From: Bombyx mori
Lineage: Eukaryota > Arthropoda > Insecta > Lepidoptera > Bombycidae
Reading direction: 5' to 3'
Assembly: GCF_030269925.1 (NCBI RefSeq)
Contig: NC_085131.1
Span: 11,827,501 to 11,891,500, forward strand
Length of the DNA: 64,000 nucleotides
Part shown: positions 12,658 through 26,279 of the stretch, piece by piece
Layout: each line of letters begins with the position of its first letter
Position numbering within the stretch: the first letter of the stretch is position 1
Notes under the pieces: model-generated
Seen by the model: only the letters and a program-made list of their open reading frames with translations
Databases searched by the model: none
Told to the model about the DNA's origin: nothing
Position numbers and translations under genes: made by a program

Positions 12658-13127
12658 AAAATCCAGTAAAATAGCACGTCATATAGACGAGGGCATTCAA
12701 TAGGAATCAGTCTATCAGTGATGAAAATTTTATTTCAATGTGTGACCGTACAGACGCTTAATGTTGCTGATACTATATCTATACTATATTTAAAAAATAA
12801 AATTATTATTACTATTATTCCAAATAGACTTTATTTTACATTTGCAGACACAAAACGCGATCATTTACAACAAATAATAATTAAAAAAAAAATTAGGAAA
12901 TTACTGCATTAACTATTCCAAACATTTAATAGTTCACTAATATTAAACAATTTAAGATCTAATGTCGCAAATTTTAAGTCACCAGAGGAGTGTTCCCAGT
13001 GTTGCGAAAAAACTGCACACTATAATATAAACTACCACAGATTATAACAAAAACGAAGTAAAAAAAAAAAAAACAGAATCGAATCAACACAGTTTCATCA
13101 AGACGTTACTCGCGTATTGTTACTTAA

Positions 13128-16100
13128 TTACTCAATTAGCTTCTTTGCTTTGAAGAACCTGCGAAGGTACAGGACTTGCCAGGTGGCCAGACCCAAGAGG
13201 CACGCCATCGAGAATATACTGAAGAATAAAACTCTATTATTCGTTGATTCTGAAACAAAATAAAATAATGTTTACTGCATTTATTTTTTAAGGTGAGTTG
13301 AGTTACAGCGACATAATAGCAAAATATTTATTGATATCTACTTCAAATAAAATATCTTAAGCTTTTATTTCTCGTATCGTTTTGCTCATGTCTGCCACAC
13401 AGACTGCTGTGCAACACGTTAGTGGTTTTGTTGGAAGAAAACGGCCGTTTTCCAATTACAGCACAAGAGCGCTCTGTAATTGGAAAACTACCATTAAGTA
13501 ATGGTTAATTAATGGTAGTCTTTCAATTACAGAGCATAATGCGACTCAGTGACGCACAATGCCGAATTATGCTGAAGCTTAGTTGAGCATTATGCCGCAT
13601 AATGCGCTCTTGTGCTGTAATTGGAAAATGGCCAACATTAATAAGTTTCGTGTAAATTTTATACTTTTAATAAACAAAATCTGTATACAAGAATGAATAA
13701 AATATGTGGTTTAAAACAATAAAAATATAACATCCGGATATAACAAACCGAATCAATAGTGGACGAAAACGGGGTCCATTTGACGTTATGTCATTACAGG
13801 AACCCATAGACCTCAACAGCGTAATATACCGTAACCTTGAGACATGAGTTCTAGATTTCAGTTTTACAGTACAGCGGCTGTTCCATCCTTTAAGTGAGCT
13901 GATCGACGGCCTACCAACAATTATTTTTTTACGGAATTAATATTAATTTCCCGACGTTATTCCTACGCCCTATTTTTCCTCATTATCCCTATTTATCCTT
14001 ATTCCTATTATCCCTATTTTTTTTTAATAATAATTATTATATTACAATACATTGTGTATTAATTGTATGTATATTTAGGGATATATGTATGTGTATATGT
14101 ATTTCACTGGATTGGTAAACCGCGCGTAATTCGTTTCCAAATGATTTTTGTCCACCTGATGGTTGTCAGGAAGAGATCGCTCTTAGCGATAAGACCGCCA
14201 ATTGTACTTTTTTGTATTTAATGTATCGCACTGTTTATGTGTTTTTTGGTGTACAATAAAGAATACTCTCTATCTCTCTCTACGCCGTGGAAATCATTCT
14301 TGAACATAATAATATGTGAAGTGCGTATTTCATTACAAAAATTGGTACCCGCCTGCGGGATTCGAACACCGACACGGTCGCATCGCTCAAAACGAGTGCA
14401 CTCGGCGTCTTATCCTTTAGACCACGACGACATAATTCAAGCTCAAATCATTTAGTTCAAGTTAAATATCATCTAAACACTCGTCAAATATAAGATATGT
14501 CTCTACCACATTTATTAGACATAAAGTACAAAAGAACCATTACCATTGGTATCTCTCATTTCTTCTTCTCTTTTCCTCATTAGTGTGAAATCTTGAACGA
14601 TAGCTTCTGATAGGTCTTCTAGTCTCTTCAGTTCCACTTCCATTGGCTTCAATTTTGCAGCCTCCCCGATCTGTATATAAAAAAGATTAGCATAGTAAAA
14701 GTACTTAGGCAGTATCTTGACGCTATAACTTTTTGAACACAGCTTCATAACTCGAACGATTTGATTTAGATAACTAAACTAGTATTCAGTTAAGATACCA
14801 AATTTCTAGAAATGTGATAAATTATTAGTAATTTAATTAAAATACTCAATAAACATCTTTCCAATGATATGTCACTGCACTTAGGAAGTGAAATTGAAGC
14901 ATTATTCGTTGGGAACTTTATTCCAAAGAGAAGTCGGTAATTTTAAATTCTCATCTTTCTCTTAGACACTGTTTTGTTATTACATCATTTAAGAGAACAT
15001 TACCTGATTTTTTTATGTAGATATTTTCACATCATCATGTTAAACACTAGTGCTTTCATTCTAACAAAATCAGTAATATTTACTTAATTTAATCTAAATC
15101 AATCAAACATGCAAATGCTATTTAATGTACAAAAAGGTAATAATTATATAAATAGTACTAATTTTTAGGAGTTTTCCTCATGTGCAACAGGCTTAAAACA
15201 AATATTAAACCAATAACATTCATTCAGCTCAGTCAGCTTGACACGAAATCAAGGTCTTAGTAGAACATACAATTTTGTGTGAATAAATGATATTTTGTTT
15301 TCTAGTAGATGTATAAATATATGCAAGACTAATTCACTAAGCAATACTTAAGCATCGTAATTAAGATGATACAATCAATGCACAAAGCATACAGTTGGTT
15401 TAAATTTTATTATATTACTAGCTGACCCTCGTAGTGCCTCAATCGATAAATAAAAGACACATCAATGGGACACATCAAAGGAAAAACAAAATTGTTTGTT
15501 TTAATATAATTCCGAGCTTTTTAATATTTTGTCACCTTTTAAACCTTCCCTGGACTTACACAAATAATTCAAGACCAAAATTAGCCAAATCGGTCAGGCC
15601 GTTCTCGAGTTTTAGCGAGACTAACAAACAGCAATTCATTTTTATATATAGAGAAGAAGAAGATGGGCTAAGATTGGGCAATGGATTGTTCGAAATGAAC
15701 GGTTTACAACCAAATTTTATCGAGAATGTCATTGGGTTAATATTTAAAAAAAACACATGCAGCTATACATATTATACTAATTAATAAGTACTACAAATAA
15801 AGAAAATTGGCTGGAAACAGAACAACTACAAAAGTTTTTTTTTTAATTTGTTAATTCTAAGTTATTTTTCCCCGACGTACTAATTAGTTGCGTAATTATT
15901 AGCTGTTTGTTAGATAGTTCATTTTCAAACCAAAACACAAACATTACCCAACGACTCTGGAGGCCCAAGTTGGTTTACCGATAATAAAGAAATATAAAGA
16001 CAAAATTAAAAAGCGGAAATAAGCATACATAATGTCAACTACTAACTGAGAATTAACTTTCTTCTATGGCAGAAATACATACAGTTAAAGAATTAGAACA

Positions 16101-19100
16101 AGTAATTTTTCATTACTGGCAGATAATATAATTATATATTTAAATGTATACATAACACTAGTAATAAAGAATCAAATAAAGATACCCTTAACTAACAGAA
16201 AAAAGCAAAAATAAACTTTAACTGATGAAGATAAAGTTGATAGTTATATTCGAGTTGATTTTAAAACAATCAATTTGAAAATATGGGTTTTTAATAAAAT
16301 ATGTTTAATTTGCACCAAAATAAAGAATATTGTGATATCATTAATGTTAGCCATTCTGAAGTTTCTTAAAACAACATTTGAGCAATAATAAAAATTCTTT
16401 ACACAGATGTTTCATTATTTGTGTTATTATGGTGTTTAATGAGTCATTTGTCTAGTCTCTATAAATTGTACTTTTTATTTTATTTTTATCTCTATTTTTT
16501 AGAAATAATATGTTGAATTTATTATAGTTAGTTCCATTTGCAAGCGTGACTTGTATCATTTTAGTTTGGAGACATAATTTCAATGATTTTCTTCTGTTTA
16601 ATTATATATATAATGGAACACTATAATAATGGAAATATTTTGCTTTCATGATTAACTAATATTTTAACTTACCCCTTCATAAGTCTTTGCTTCTATGCCG
16701 ATTTTAATATCTAAGCTTACTTGATGTGGAATACCTCTTCTTTCTGAAAAAATATATGAGAAATTTAAATAATCAGGCTTACTATTGACACTACCTACCA
16801 TCAGAGAAGAGTTCATTTAAGTACCTGAAAACACTGCAATGCATAATGACGAAAGGTGAAGTAATTCATCATAAATATGAAGAATCAAATATTTTTAACA
16901 AAACTACTTGAATGGACGATTTTGAATCAAGAAAAACCCAGTATATAATAAAATGAATGCCACAACAACAACAAAATCATAACAGTTTCAAAGCTACAAT
17001 CTGAGATTGTGATGGAGAAGAATAGGCTAGAGCAGATTTTTGATGATCAATAGATATCAACAAGCCCACAATATCAGACAAACTCTTACATTACATAAAT
17101 AAATAGATAAAAAGTTTTTGATTAATTAAAGATGTTTCGTTTTAAAGCCAAAGCCTTCTCAGAAAGAGGCTGCTCAGAAATAGACAATAAAAAACAATAT
17201 AACATTACTGGCTAGCTATATTATGTTTCTTCGGATAAAATAATATTGAAACATAGAAAAAATAACATTGTAAATCATATTTACCTAAAACTGAATTACA
17301 ATGTTATTCTTTGCACTTGTCGAATTTTCAGTTGCATATCATAGCATAGCAAACCAATAAACTAATAGTATCACCTTTAAAAGGCAAGACAGCAAACATT
17401 TTATAATTTGAACGTAGGGTATAAGTATATTTATTTATTTTGTATTTTAATTAAAATTAACATTGGCGGACTTAATGCTTAAGGCATTCTCTAACAGTCA
17501 ACCAAAGGTAGTGCAGAGTAAATAGTGGTAGGTGCAATGAAATTTATATTAGGTTACGAATACATACAAAAAAAGTATATCTACATATATACAAAATCAC
17601 ATATACATATACATACATACATATAATAGTTTATACAGTATTAAAAGTATAGTCCCCAGCTAAGTAAAAAAAAACCTTTTCTATACTATATCAGTTAAGT
17701 GAATTATATAAGGGCTCAGTGGTGGGGATTGGGAGAGGCCTATGTACAGCAGTGGACGACTGGGGGCCGTTGTTGATTATGATGATGAATTATATCTGGA
17801 ACAGCCGGCTAGCACTTTGCTACCCACAATAAGACATCAGGTGTTGCAAGAATGAGATCTAAATGGCCAATAGATTTTCTGTTTTAATTTTTTTTGTATC
17901 AATTACAGCTATTTGATCTCATCAACTTCACTGCTGATAGAGAATAGCTGACCTGAGAATGCATTTAGAAGGGAAATAATAGCAGTTGCAATGCAATGCC
18001 TTTATAAGGGAAATAATAGCAGCAACAAGGCTAGATTTGGATACCAATAACATATTTCGATTATGACTTCTGTTAGTGAAATCAGAAGGCTTGATTGCTT
18101 TGAGGGACAAGAGATAGGAGAGGCCTACACAGATTTACACAACATTGTTGCACCTATAAATTATGGGGTTGGTTCTTGTTTATTTGTGTACATAACTTCG
18201 ATCAACACAAATATTATTAAAAGAAAACCCTTCAAGCCCTGGTGAAAAGGGTATTTAAATTAATGGTTAATTATGCTGTATATGTTTTTTTACTAGTGGT
18301 AGGATGTATTATCAGTCCACATAAGGGCCCACCATCCTGGTTAGTACTGCATTGAAATAGTCATATGATTTGGTGATAGATGACAGCATTGGCATTGCTG
18401 GGACTTTGAAGTAACCAGCCGATCATAACTAACTGGTCCTATAGTACTAACTAGAGTAATCTTTTCCTGCTCAACATTATAATCTGTCTATTAAAAATAT
18501 CTACGGGGTAGATCATCAGAAAGGCTATTTGAGCAAATGCCTTTGCAGACTAGTGTTTTACTTAGACTCGTAATACTTAAAACATCAGAAGGTATATTAA
18601 GTAGCAGTAAACTGTGACCTACTTTTCTATGCTGATCTCTATGTACTTTCTAAACTAATCTAAAGAACCTTTATTAAAATTAAAATATTAAAGAATTATT
18701 CAGTTAGTTCCGAAATAAAATTACCTGATGGTACTTTAGATATAAAGCAAACTTCAAACATATCATAATTCTCTGTGACGAATGAGAACTTTCCCTTTGT
18801 TACTGTATCTTTCTGTGATAAGATGTGCCCCTTCGAGTCTTTAATCTGTAATAATTGAAATCATTATTGTTTCTGTCTTTTTTTTGAGTTACACTGTTCG
18901 TTTATTCCTGTTTACAAAAAAAAATGTCTATTTTCAAAAAAGTAGTACCTACATTTTTTCATTTTCAAATATTTCTCTGTAAATTTTTTGTTTGTATCCT
19001 AAACGATAAATATCTAGTGGTGTACATAAGCCATGGCGTTTGAATATTACAAACATTTTTGGTTATGTCAGAAATTATACTCACAATATAGTCAACTCTT

Positions 19101-19261
19101 TGCCCCTGTATTTCTGTCACATCATATTCTCCTGCAACTAACACGTTGGCGTGTAATTCTTCTTTCAAACACTTGTGTGTGTTCGGCGCCAAGCTCCACA
19201 TAATCGCATCAGTTCCATGCCAGATTAAGCTCAGTAACAACACGAGATATTGTACCTCCAT
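13128..19261 (-). CDS. TMED10: TMED10-type p24-delta cargo protein (baiser homologue), five exons
   Basis: Exons 19085-19261, 18725-18845, 16673-16743, 14544-14670 and 13128-13249 join in phase to give 205 residues (human TMED10 is about 219). p24 proteins are type I membrane proteins of COPI/COPII vesicles that cycle between ER and Golgi and help select cargo such as GPI-anchored proteins. Order of parts: signal peptide about 1-19 (hydrophobic [10 protein letters not shown]); GOLD domain about 28-120 with the paired cysteines C31 and C92 ([14 protein letters not shown]); a coiled-coil stretch about 124-165 ([22 protein letters not shown]); a transmembrane segment about 172-194 ([20 protein letters not shown]); and the cytosolic tail [13 protein letters not shown] with the phenylalanine pair and dilysine signal for COPI binding. 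The tail is almost identical to the vertebrate one, so conservation is strong. All introns are GT-AG, and intron 3 contains a Helitron. Confidence 0.96.
13443..13633. mobile_element. MITE with 30-bp TIRs and an inner palindrome
   Basis: A 191-bp element in TMED10 intron 4. Terminal inverted repeats at 13443-13472 and 13604-13633 match at 29 of 30 positions (core ttccaattacagcacaagag). Inside, tctgtaattggaaaactacc and its near-complement around 13510-13535 form a second palindrome that repeats part of the TIR. There is no coding capacity, and the target duplication is unclear. Confidence 0.85.
13798..13890 (-). mobile_element. Degenerate Bm1 SINE fragment
   Basis: Weak match to the reverse complement of the Bm1 body (cccatagac, accttgagacatgagttcta, cggctg). 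Heavily diverged, so an old copy. Confidence 0.5.
14343..14431 (-). mobile_element. Bm1 SINE, tRNA-like head only
   Basis: On the minus strand this reads gtcgtcgtggtctaaagg through a B-box-like ttcgaatcccgcaggcgg. It is the same tRNA-like head that is joined to the Bm1 body at 57105-57495. It is not a functional tRNA gene (see rejected items). Confidence 0.78.
15418..15652 (-). mobile_element. Non-autonomous Helitron (family A)
   Basis: On the minus strand it begins TCTATATATA at 15652 and ends CTAG at 15418 followed by T, as Helitrons do. It shares ctcgagaacgg, ccgatttggctaattttggt and the AT-rich middle with the copies at 45338-45634 and 46785-46982. It has no TIRs and no coding sequence. 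It lies in TMED10 intron 3. Confidence 0.75.
17711..17788 (+). mobile_element. Non-LTR retrotransposon tail (gaggcctatg family)
   Basis: Contains gagaggcctatgtacagcag and tggacgactggggg followed by a gatgatga simple repeat, the tail of a LINE common in Lepidoptera. A reverse-oriented relative lies at 39218-39312. Confidence 0.6.
18290..18440 (+). mobile_element. Degenerate Bm1 SINE
   Basis: Starts actagtggtaggatg and keeps agtccacata and ccaccatcctg, but later modules are badly decayed. It lies in TMED10 intron 2. Confidence 0.5.
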
Positions 19262-21371
19262 GTTTATTGTGGTTATATATTATCTATCTTGCAATAAATA
19301 AAGCCGAATTCATAACATTTATGACCGGAAAACAAACATAATCTCTAATTTTACGTCAAATAGACCGATGAGTTGGCTAACGTCGTCGACCTTTTGGTTA
19401 TTTTTTTTTTGAAAAATGTAATTGTGTTGCCAGGTTTCATTTCGGCGACTTCTAGCAAATTCTGCGTGGAATGGATTCTTTACATTCCTTTGAACTTGAT
19501 TTAGCAGTTTTATACCCATACTGCTAGGTAGGTACTTACATTATAAATGCTTTAATATTATTAGAACAATAGGTTTAATAAGTACTCACAGTTTAATTTC
19601 TATTTTTTTGATCGTATCAGAAAAACAGTGATCAGTATCAGTCGATATTAATTTTTTGTCTTGTGATACATACATACATATTTGATTTAAATTAATTTGA
19701 ACCCAATGTTTTGCGAAACACTTTCAGGTGGGAAATAGAATCTAAATTTATTCAGCCAAGCTATTTCTCGAAATCCATTTTTTAAAAGCTTGTTCCATTT
19801 CCATTTATTGGTGCACGTTATTTTCCAACTTTCTATCATAGCTGAATACAAATGGCAAACAAGAACATAAATACATTTTCTCTTCATGGATGAAAGAGAC
19901 AGCGTTAGCTGATATTCTAAATTTAATTCAGTTCACAATAAAGCGATTACTGCGTTTCGTCGAATTCGAAAGTGCATTTTGCATTTTCAAGGAAATTAAA
20001 GAAATAACCTTAAATTAGTTTTTTTGAAACCATTATTGCTTAGAATCGCAACTTAATAGAACTTATTACAATATCTACTACTTAATTAATTTTCAAGGGA
20101 CTTTGAATAGCTGTGTTGTGAAATAAAAGTGCGAAGATTATAAATTGCATCTGACTGATTGACAGATGCATAATTTATTTCTGTAATTCGAAAATTGTTT
20201 TGTGCAGATCTTGATTAAATGATTTGCCGAAAGTACGGTACGTCGATGCTTTAGTGACCGTAAATCACATTAAAATATAGGTAATTTCGGTGAGTACTCA
20301 TTTCTATCTGTGCAAAAGTAAGTTTACATAATCTTGCAAAGTTTTAAAAATTACATCTTAACTAATTGATCCATAACGATTTATTTTAAACATAAAGGAA
20401 CTTTTATGATATTAATAAATAAAAGTAAAATAATGGATCCAAGCTGTTAATTAAAATAAAATACTCCATAGATTTCCTTACAAGATTTTTATTGTAAAGG
20501 ATCTGTAAGATGACAACAACAAATCCATAATAATACAACTGCTCATTACTAATTGTATAAAAAACTTATTTTACAATAGTTATATTAAAATCGGAAACTA
20601 TTATTTTGAAAATAGGGTGATTCTTGCCATTATCCCACATCTTGCGATGTCAGTGCAGCATGTTCTTTTATCATTCTATTTCAAGCTATACTTTTCCTAA
20701 TGATGTTATTACATGGTGTACATAATACTGAATGAACTTTGCAAAACGTAGTCCTTAATTCATTATGACGAGTTTAAAAAAAATAATTATTATATCTTAC
20801 TTATATTTTTCTATAGGTTTTCAACCAATTAATATTATGAATGTGAAAGTTTATAAGTTTGGATATTGTTTATGCGATCACTCAAAAATTACTCAAATAA
20901 ATTTCACATATTTAAATAGTTTATAACAATTTTTTTATCATAATAACAACATAACCTGAACAATGCTGTTTATATTCAATTGTAATTAATAAGATATGAA
21001 AATTCATAGTTTGTGATTTTACCAAAACCTTACCAGGGGATTGGGTTCCAAAAAATCTTTACCTCGGTAAAATATGTGTTTAACATTTCTAAAATATTAG
21101 TATAACAAGGGTGAAACCATAGGGCATGTCTGGTGATATATAACAGAAAAATACTAAAATTGTAAAATTTCATTTTCAGACCGCGACTATGTCTCTTCGC
21201 AGTTTCTACAGAGGACCCTGTAATTCACAGGAGATATGTGAAGGACAACCAAACATAATTATTCATTGAGGTATTCTTTGTTCACTATTTATGAATATCA
21301 ACGATTTACATTGGCTATATCCCCCAAACCCCCAAAATTTTCATAATTTAACTGTTAAAGTACTGTTTTAA

Positions 21372-21446
21372 GTGATTACTGGCTGGTGAGCTATGGTGAT
21401 TACTGGCTGGTGAGTTATGGTGATTACTGGCTGGTGAGCTGGTGGT
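21372..21446. repeat. 24-bp tandem repeat, about three units
   Basis: Units start at 21372, 21396 and 21420, each beginning gtgattactggctggtgag. Units 1 and 2 differ at one base, and the third breaks down after the shared core. Non-coding minisatellite. Confidence 0.9.
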
Positions 21447-22555
21447 GAGGAAGATAATACAAAAATAATATTTAAATAGAACTTTTAATTTCTTAATGTC
21501 ATATAAATTTACAATAATAACACCCTCTTTATTTAAATCAATAACATTTAAGCATGTACATCTAATTTCTGGTAGGTACTTACACGCAATTCATTCTATT
21601 CTCTTTATTGGCCATGTGTAAAACTTATTTTTAATAAAAGCCATTATAAAAATGGATTTGGATTGGATCATTGAAATGATATAAAAAAATCTTTATTTGA
21701 CATGGCAAACAAAATGTAAATATTGATTTGGAAGTAGGGATAGGAGTGTTTCAATGAACAGACTTATTGTTCATAACAATATCTCTCTTTGTGCCTTGGG
21801 TAGAGAGAGCTTATATAGTACAAATGCGTAATGGTTTTAAAAAGAATAAATACAAATATTTAACTAGTCCACCACTAATCTAATATAATTATTACATAAA
21901 AACACATTCAATTTAAAATAAGTTCAGATTGCAGAGCAGAAAATTTTTTGTTTAAATGGGCAAATCTCCTAGGAAATAAGCCACTAACATGAAATATCAT
22001 AAAAGTTCCTAAGTTTCCTGATTTTAAATACTCTTAAATGTACAGATTTTCATTGTTTAGTAATTAAATAATTTTTAAATTCAAAATAGGAGTTGTTACA
22101 TATTATGTCTGTTAAGAACCAGTGGTTTTGTTCAGAATGAATTATAGTAAGGAAGGCAACATGAAACTCTCTGTGCATACAAAATAAATAATTAAAATGA
22201 TACCTATACATAATTTTCTTACTGTGACAGTCCCGTTAATGTATATAACTAATAGAAGATAGGTTTGAAGTAGTTAGAAAACTAGGTAAAATATGTGTCA
22301 ATTATAGATAGAGCCTTGGCGTTATAAAAAGTCACCGGTATTACCAGTGTCAACGGGCGACAATAACCATTTCCCAGCAAGTGTGTCGTACGCTCGTCCG
22401 TTACAGTTAGCATTAATAGAAGAGTTTTATCATGTCAATGGTCATCACTAGATGGCGCTGTCACCAATTTTAATAGTTTTATTCAAAAAAATTGTCTAAG
22501 TCTAATCTAATGAAAGACAGTTTAGAGATATAAAGTAAATTCTTAAATTATTATT

Positions 22556-22790
22556 ACTGGTGCTAGGACCTCTTGTAAGTCCGCACGGGTAGGTACCACC
22601 ATCCTGCCTATTTCTTCCGTGAAACAGTAATGCGTTTCGGCTTGAAGAGTCGTTGTAACTATATTGAGACCTTAGAACTTATATCTCAAGGTAGGTGGCG
22701 GCATTTACGTTGTAGATGTCTATGAGCTCCGGTAACCACTTAACACCAGGTGGGCCTTGAAATCGTCCACCCAACTAAGCAATAAAAAAA
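22556..22790 (+). mobile_element. Bm1 SINE, body only
   Basis: All body modules from actggtgctaggacctcttg to cccaactaagcaataaaaaaa are present with few changes, so it is a fairly young copy. The tRNA-like head is missing. Confidence 0.9.
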
Positions 22791-23166
22791 GTATACATTT
22801 TAGATACCACAGTTTCACTCAAGCTATAAAATGGTAAATTTAACATACGCTGTCCCTTCGGTTAAATTTTTAACTAGCTTGATGTTTTAGTTGTTAAGTT
22901 TGTATCATTCTAACGGAATCATTGAACTTAATTTTGACTGACTTCAACCTGACTGTCCGATTAACTTCAGGGAGCGATGACAATACAACAATTTTATAAT
23001 TTCGTTTTTATAATATCCTGAACGGCATGAACAGGATAAAATAGATGAAAATAAATGTTAGTTTGATTTGTGATTTAAGTTTTTTTTTAAGTTTAAAAAC
23101 TACGTACTTTAGTATTGTGATACAATTTTTCTTGTTACTTTAATATGCACTATATGCTATGTAAGC

Positions 23167-23235
23167 AGTGGCGTATCTACCCAGGGGCTAGGCGGGGCAG
23201 TGCTCCGGGGCCGTCAAGCTCAGGGGGCCCTCGAA
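23167..23235. mobile_element. Terminal fragment of a DNA transposon (gtggcgtat type)
   Basis: The segment cagtggcgtatctaccc followed by a G/C-rich stretch (gggggccc) resembles the cagtggcgtagctag termini common on insect DNA transposons. The opposite end was not found, so this is probably a fragment. Confidence 0.4.
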
Positions 23236-23384
23236 TCCTTACCAGAAATATCGATCGAACTGAACTTTTGGAAATTTCTACCATTTTCAAAATAAATATG
23301 ACAGGTAGCAGCCCCATTTTAATCATGACAACTAAGTTGAGAGAAATTCAAAAGTTATGCCTAGGGAATTCCGAAACGTTTTTT

Positions 23385-23435
23385 ACACTAGCCCTAGCAA
23401 GAATAATGCGTCGCAGAATCTACCACCGGATTGTC
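23385..23435 (-). mobile_element. BMC1-like LINE scrap
   Basis: Only ctagccctagcaagaataatg and gcagaatctaccaccgg remain, matching the reverse complement of the family. Confidence 0.6.
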
Positions 23436-24464
23436 AAGCTGATTGGACGTCTTGGTTCGGTGAAAATGACGCTCAGAGATTCCGTTACATACATTTAAGT
23501 ACCATATATCAGGGGTAATAAAAGCATGTTAAAAAGATAACTATTGCTGAAATCGTATGAAAATTAACCTATCCAGTCGAAAACTTTCTTTGGCAAACAT
23601 CTGTGCAGTCGTAAAGGAGAATGCCCATTGTAGTATGGAATTTGGTTTCAGTTTGTGCTCTCATGTAACTTACCTCATTTTGTAGGGTTTAATATGTTTA
23701 TTCAATTATAAAAAAAATTAAATCTCTAGTTCGCCGGATTTACTAGTAAAAGACCAATGAAGTTTTTAGAATTAGGTTATTTTTTGTACAAGACAGCAGT
23801 GGATATTTTTTTATTATACTGAATTCCTAAATACTTAAAAACATATGTATAAAGTATTTTATTAATGAAAACATGTATATAGTATAAACTTATTTAGCTA
23901 GCATAGTATTGTGTGGCTAGGGCCACTACGTCCATTCGTGAAGTAAAGGTTGCGGAACTATTCAAAATAAAACAAAAATAGACATAAAATAATTTATTTC
24001 TCATATTGTGCAGATGTGTCATTGTACCTAACCCAGCCTAGCCTAACAAAGACACAACAACCCACAGTTCGATTGCCAACGAGATAGCTGTAGTAATAAC
24101 CATGCATTAATAGTATTAGCAACGTTTTCATCACGAATGATTAATAAGTACGTATGATAAATAAATTAATTCTGGCCCCAATATGCCTGAACTTCTGCCT
24201 AACAAAATAGGTAACAAATAATATGATCGAAACACACGATATAACTCAATCGGAAACATGAAAAACGGCGTCAGTAAATCTATCTATCTATCTCTTAGGT
24301 TTATGGCGTTTCCTTTTAGATTTCGCCAATGTCAAGTGTATTTAATACTCTGCTTTCTATAGCGGGCTTCGTGAACGAGCAAGGTCACAGATATTCACTA
24401 AGAATTAAGTGAGTAGCTAAGAATGTTTGATGACAGTATCTCTGTTGATTTACCTAAAACAAAG

Positions 24465-25646
24465 TACCGTAAAATGGGGCGATTAGGGATAAATTCCAAC
24501 TTTATGAGCAATTTTAAGGTAGTTGTTGATGTATATAATGCTATATCAGGATCAAAATGATTGAGTCTTGGGGGCATCTTTGTTGTCCAATTTAAAAATA
24601 AGCAACTAGCATTCCAGTTTAAGCAAAAAATGCAAAAATAGGTGTAATCCCTATTTACCCGAAAATTGCGGTTAATTGGGATGAAATGAGAAATTTGCTA
24701 GGGTTGGCACTACTTTTATTTTTATATATAGTTTTAATTAATTTATTTATTTAGTTGCACCAACAAAGTGATCATCAATAAAAAAAATTTAAAAACTGAC
24801 AAAAGTACATGGCAGACATCACCTCAATTATAGGTGCAATCGACAGTGCTGATATTTCTATCTGGGTTAAGAGATTAGGTGTGTCGGTTATTCCATGGAT
24901 TAATCAGATGAATACCCCCACTCTGAACAAATATTTAATATTTTATTAAGTATTACTTAGACATTTTTGTCCACCTTGAGATTTCATTGATCTTGTTACA
25001 TGTCTCTGCAAAATCGGCTTACTTATATTAAATTGCTTATCTATTTCAACTAAAGACTTATTCCCAATTTCGCTTCGAATAAACCAGATTTTTAACAACA
25101 AATTTAAGAAAATATTGTTATAACTACATAGACAACCCTACAAACCTGTACCTATTTATACTTAGGTCGTTTCCATTTCACGTATTCTCATCCCAATTGA
25201 CCCCTTTTTCGTTGTTATTTGTACCTAAGACGTCCCTAATATCCCCAAAAACAACAGATTTTTACATGTATTTTTATTTAATCAAATACATTAAAACCAA
25301 TAACAACTGAGACTTACCTTTAATATATATGCTGGTTCAAACACTAAATAACGTTTATAAATCATAGTCGTCTTCTATTATTATCAAATAAATAAAAGAG
25401 AGCAAAGTTTCTAGCACTAAAATAATTACCACCACAGGAAGTTAATTTGAAACGCGATTTTTTATAAGTTAGCAGCTATTATCGTGCATATTCAGAGTTA
25501 TTTTGTGAACTTTCAACATTCTACTATTAAACTACAAAAAATGGAAGATTTTGCAACGAATATAAAACTTATATTGAGCGTCGAAAGATTTTCCCGGTTT
25601 TTTCCCGATTCGCCTCTCAATCCCTAAACGCCCCATTTTACCGGTA
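24465..25646. mobile_element. Non-autonomous DNA transposon, 1.2 kb, TIRs of about 26 bp
   Basis: The left end (24465-24490, starting taccgtaaaatggggcg) and right end (25621-25646, complement of taccggtaaaatggggcg) are inverted repeats differing by a one-base insertion and a few substitutions. Further inverted pieces lie inside (gggatgaaatgag near 24680, ctcatcccaatt near 25188). No transposase-like ORF is seen. The target duplication is not clear, so the superfamily is left open. Confidence 0.75.
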
Positions 25647-25692
25647 AATCAAAATAATATTGTTAGGTAGGTATTTGTCAAATGTCAGTAGC

Positions 25693-25941
25693 AGTAGTAG
25701 TTGTATTTTTCCAACTGGAAAGGCAAAGGTATCATACCATACATAATCTTTAATAAAAAAATTTATAAAAAAATATAAATATTTTGCCAATTGAATTAAC
25801 TAATTTAATTTCATGCCAATTGATTAATGTCTCAAATTAATTAACTTCATTTCATTTAACTCCATATTATCATTTTTTTAAAAGATTAGGCTGTATGAAT
25901 TAATATCTTTGCCTTTCCATTGGGAAAATTGAACTACTACT
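25693..25941. mobile_element. MITE with TIRs of about 37 bp
   Basis: The left arm begins agtagtagtt and reaches ggaaaggcaaag; the right arm (about 25905-25941) is its near-complement, with a few mismatches. The 249-bp element is AT-rich inside and lies 47 bp right of the larger element at 24465-25646. Confidence 0.78.
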
Positions 25942-26279
25942 AGATAGAAGTTTTTAAATTACTAATTGTTTTAATATTCTATATCCGACGAAGTTATAAC
26001 TCAATATTTTTGAGGAAATTGTTAAACATAAAAACTTAATTTTTAATATATATTTGATCGTTGCACAACACGAAACCAAAAATGGGCAATCTCCTTTATC
26101 ACCACTTGTGTCACTAAAACTTAAAACCACGGCTGCCTCCAAATCTGCCCATATCACTCTGTAATATTTTTCTTAATCGGGTAAAACTAATTCTTCCTTT
26201 GAATCATTTGATGCCTAATTTCTTAATATTTAACTTCATTATTTTTTTTGTAAATTAAGCAATCACAAAGCTCTTCGTT

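Larger units (their letters stand above)
10791..13127. other. Region between the convergent ZnT7 and TMED10 genes
   Basis: It holds the 3' UTRs of both genes. Between them lies AT-rich DNA with two LINE fragments (12059-12195 and 12541-12657) and a small hairpin-like pair attatcta/tagataat around 12476-12512. No coding sequence is recognised. A minus-strand AATAAA (TTTATT at 12830-12835) is a possible TMED10 poly(A) signal. Confidence 0.6.
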
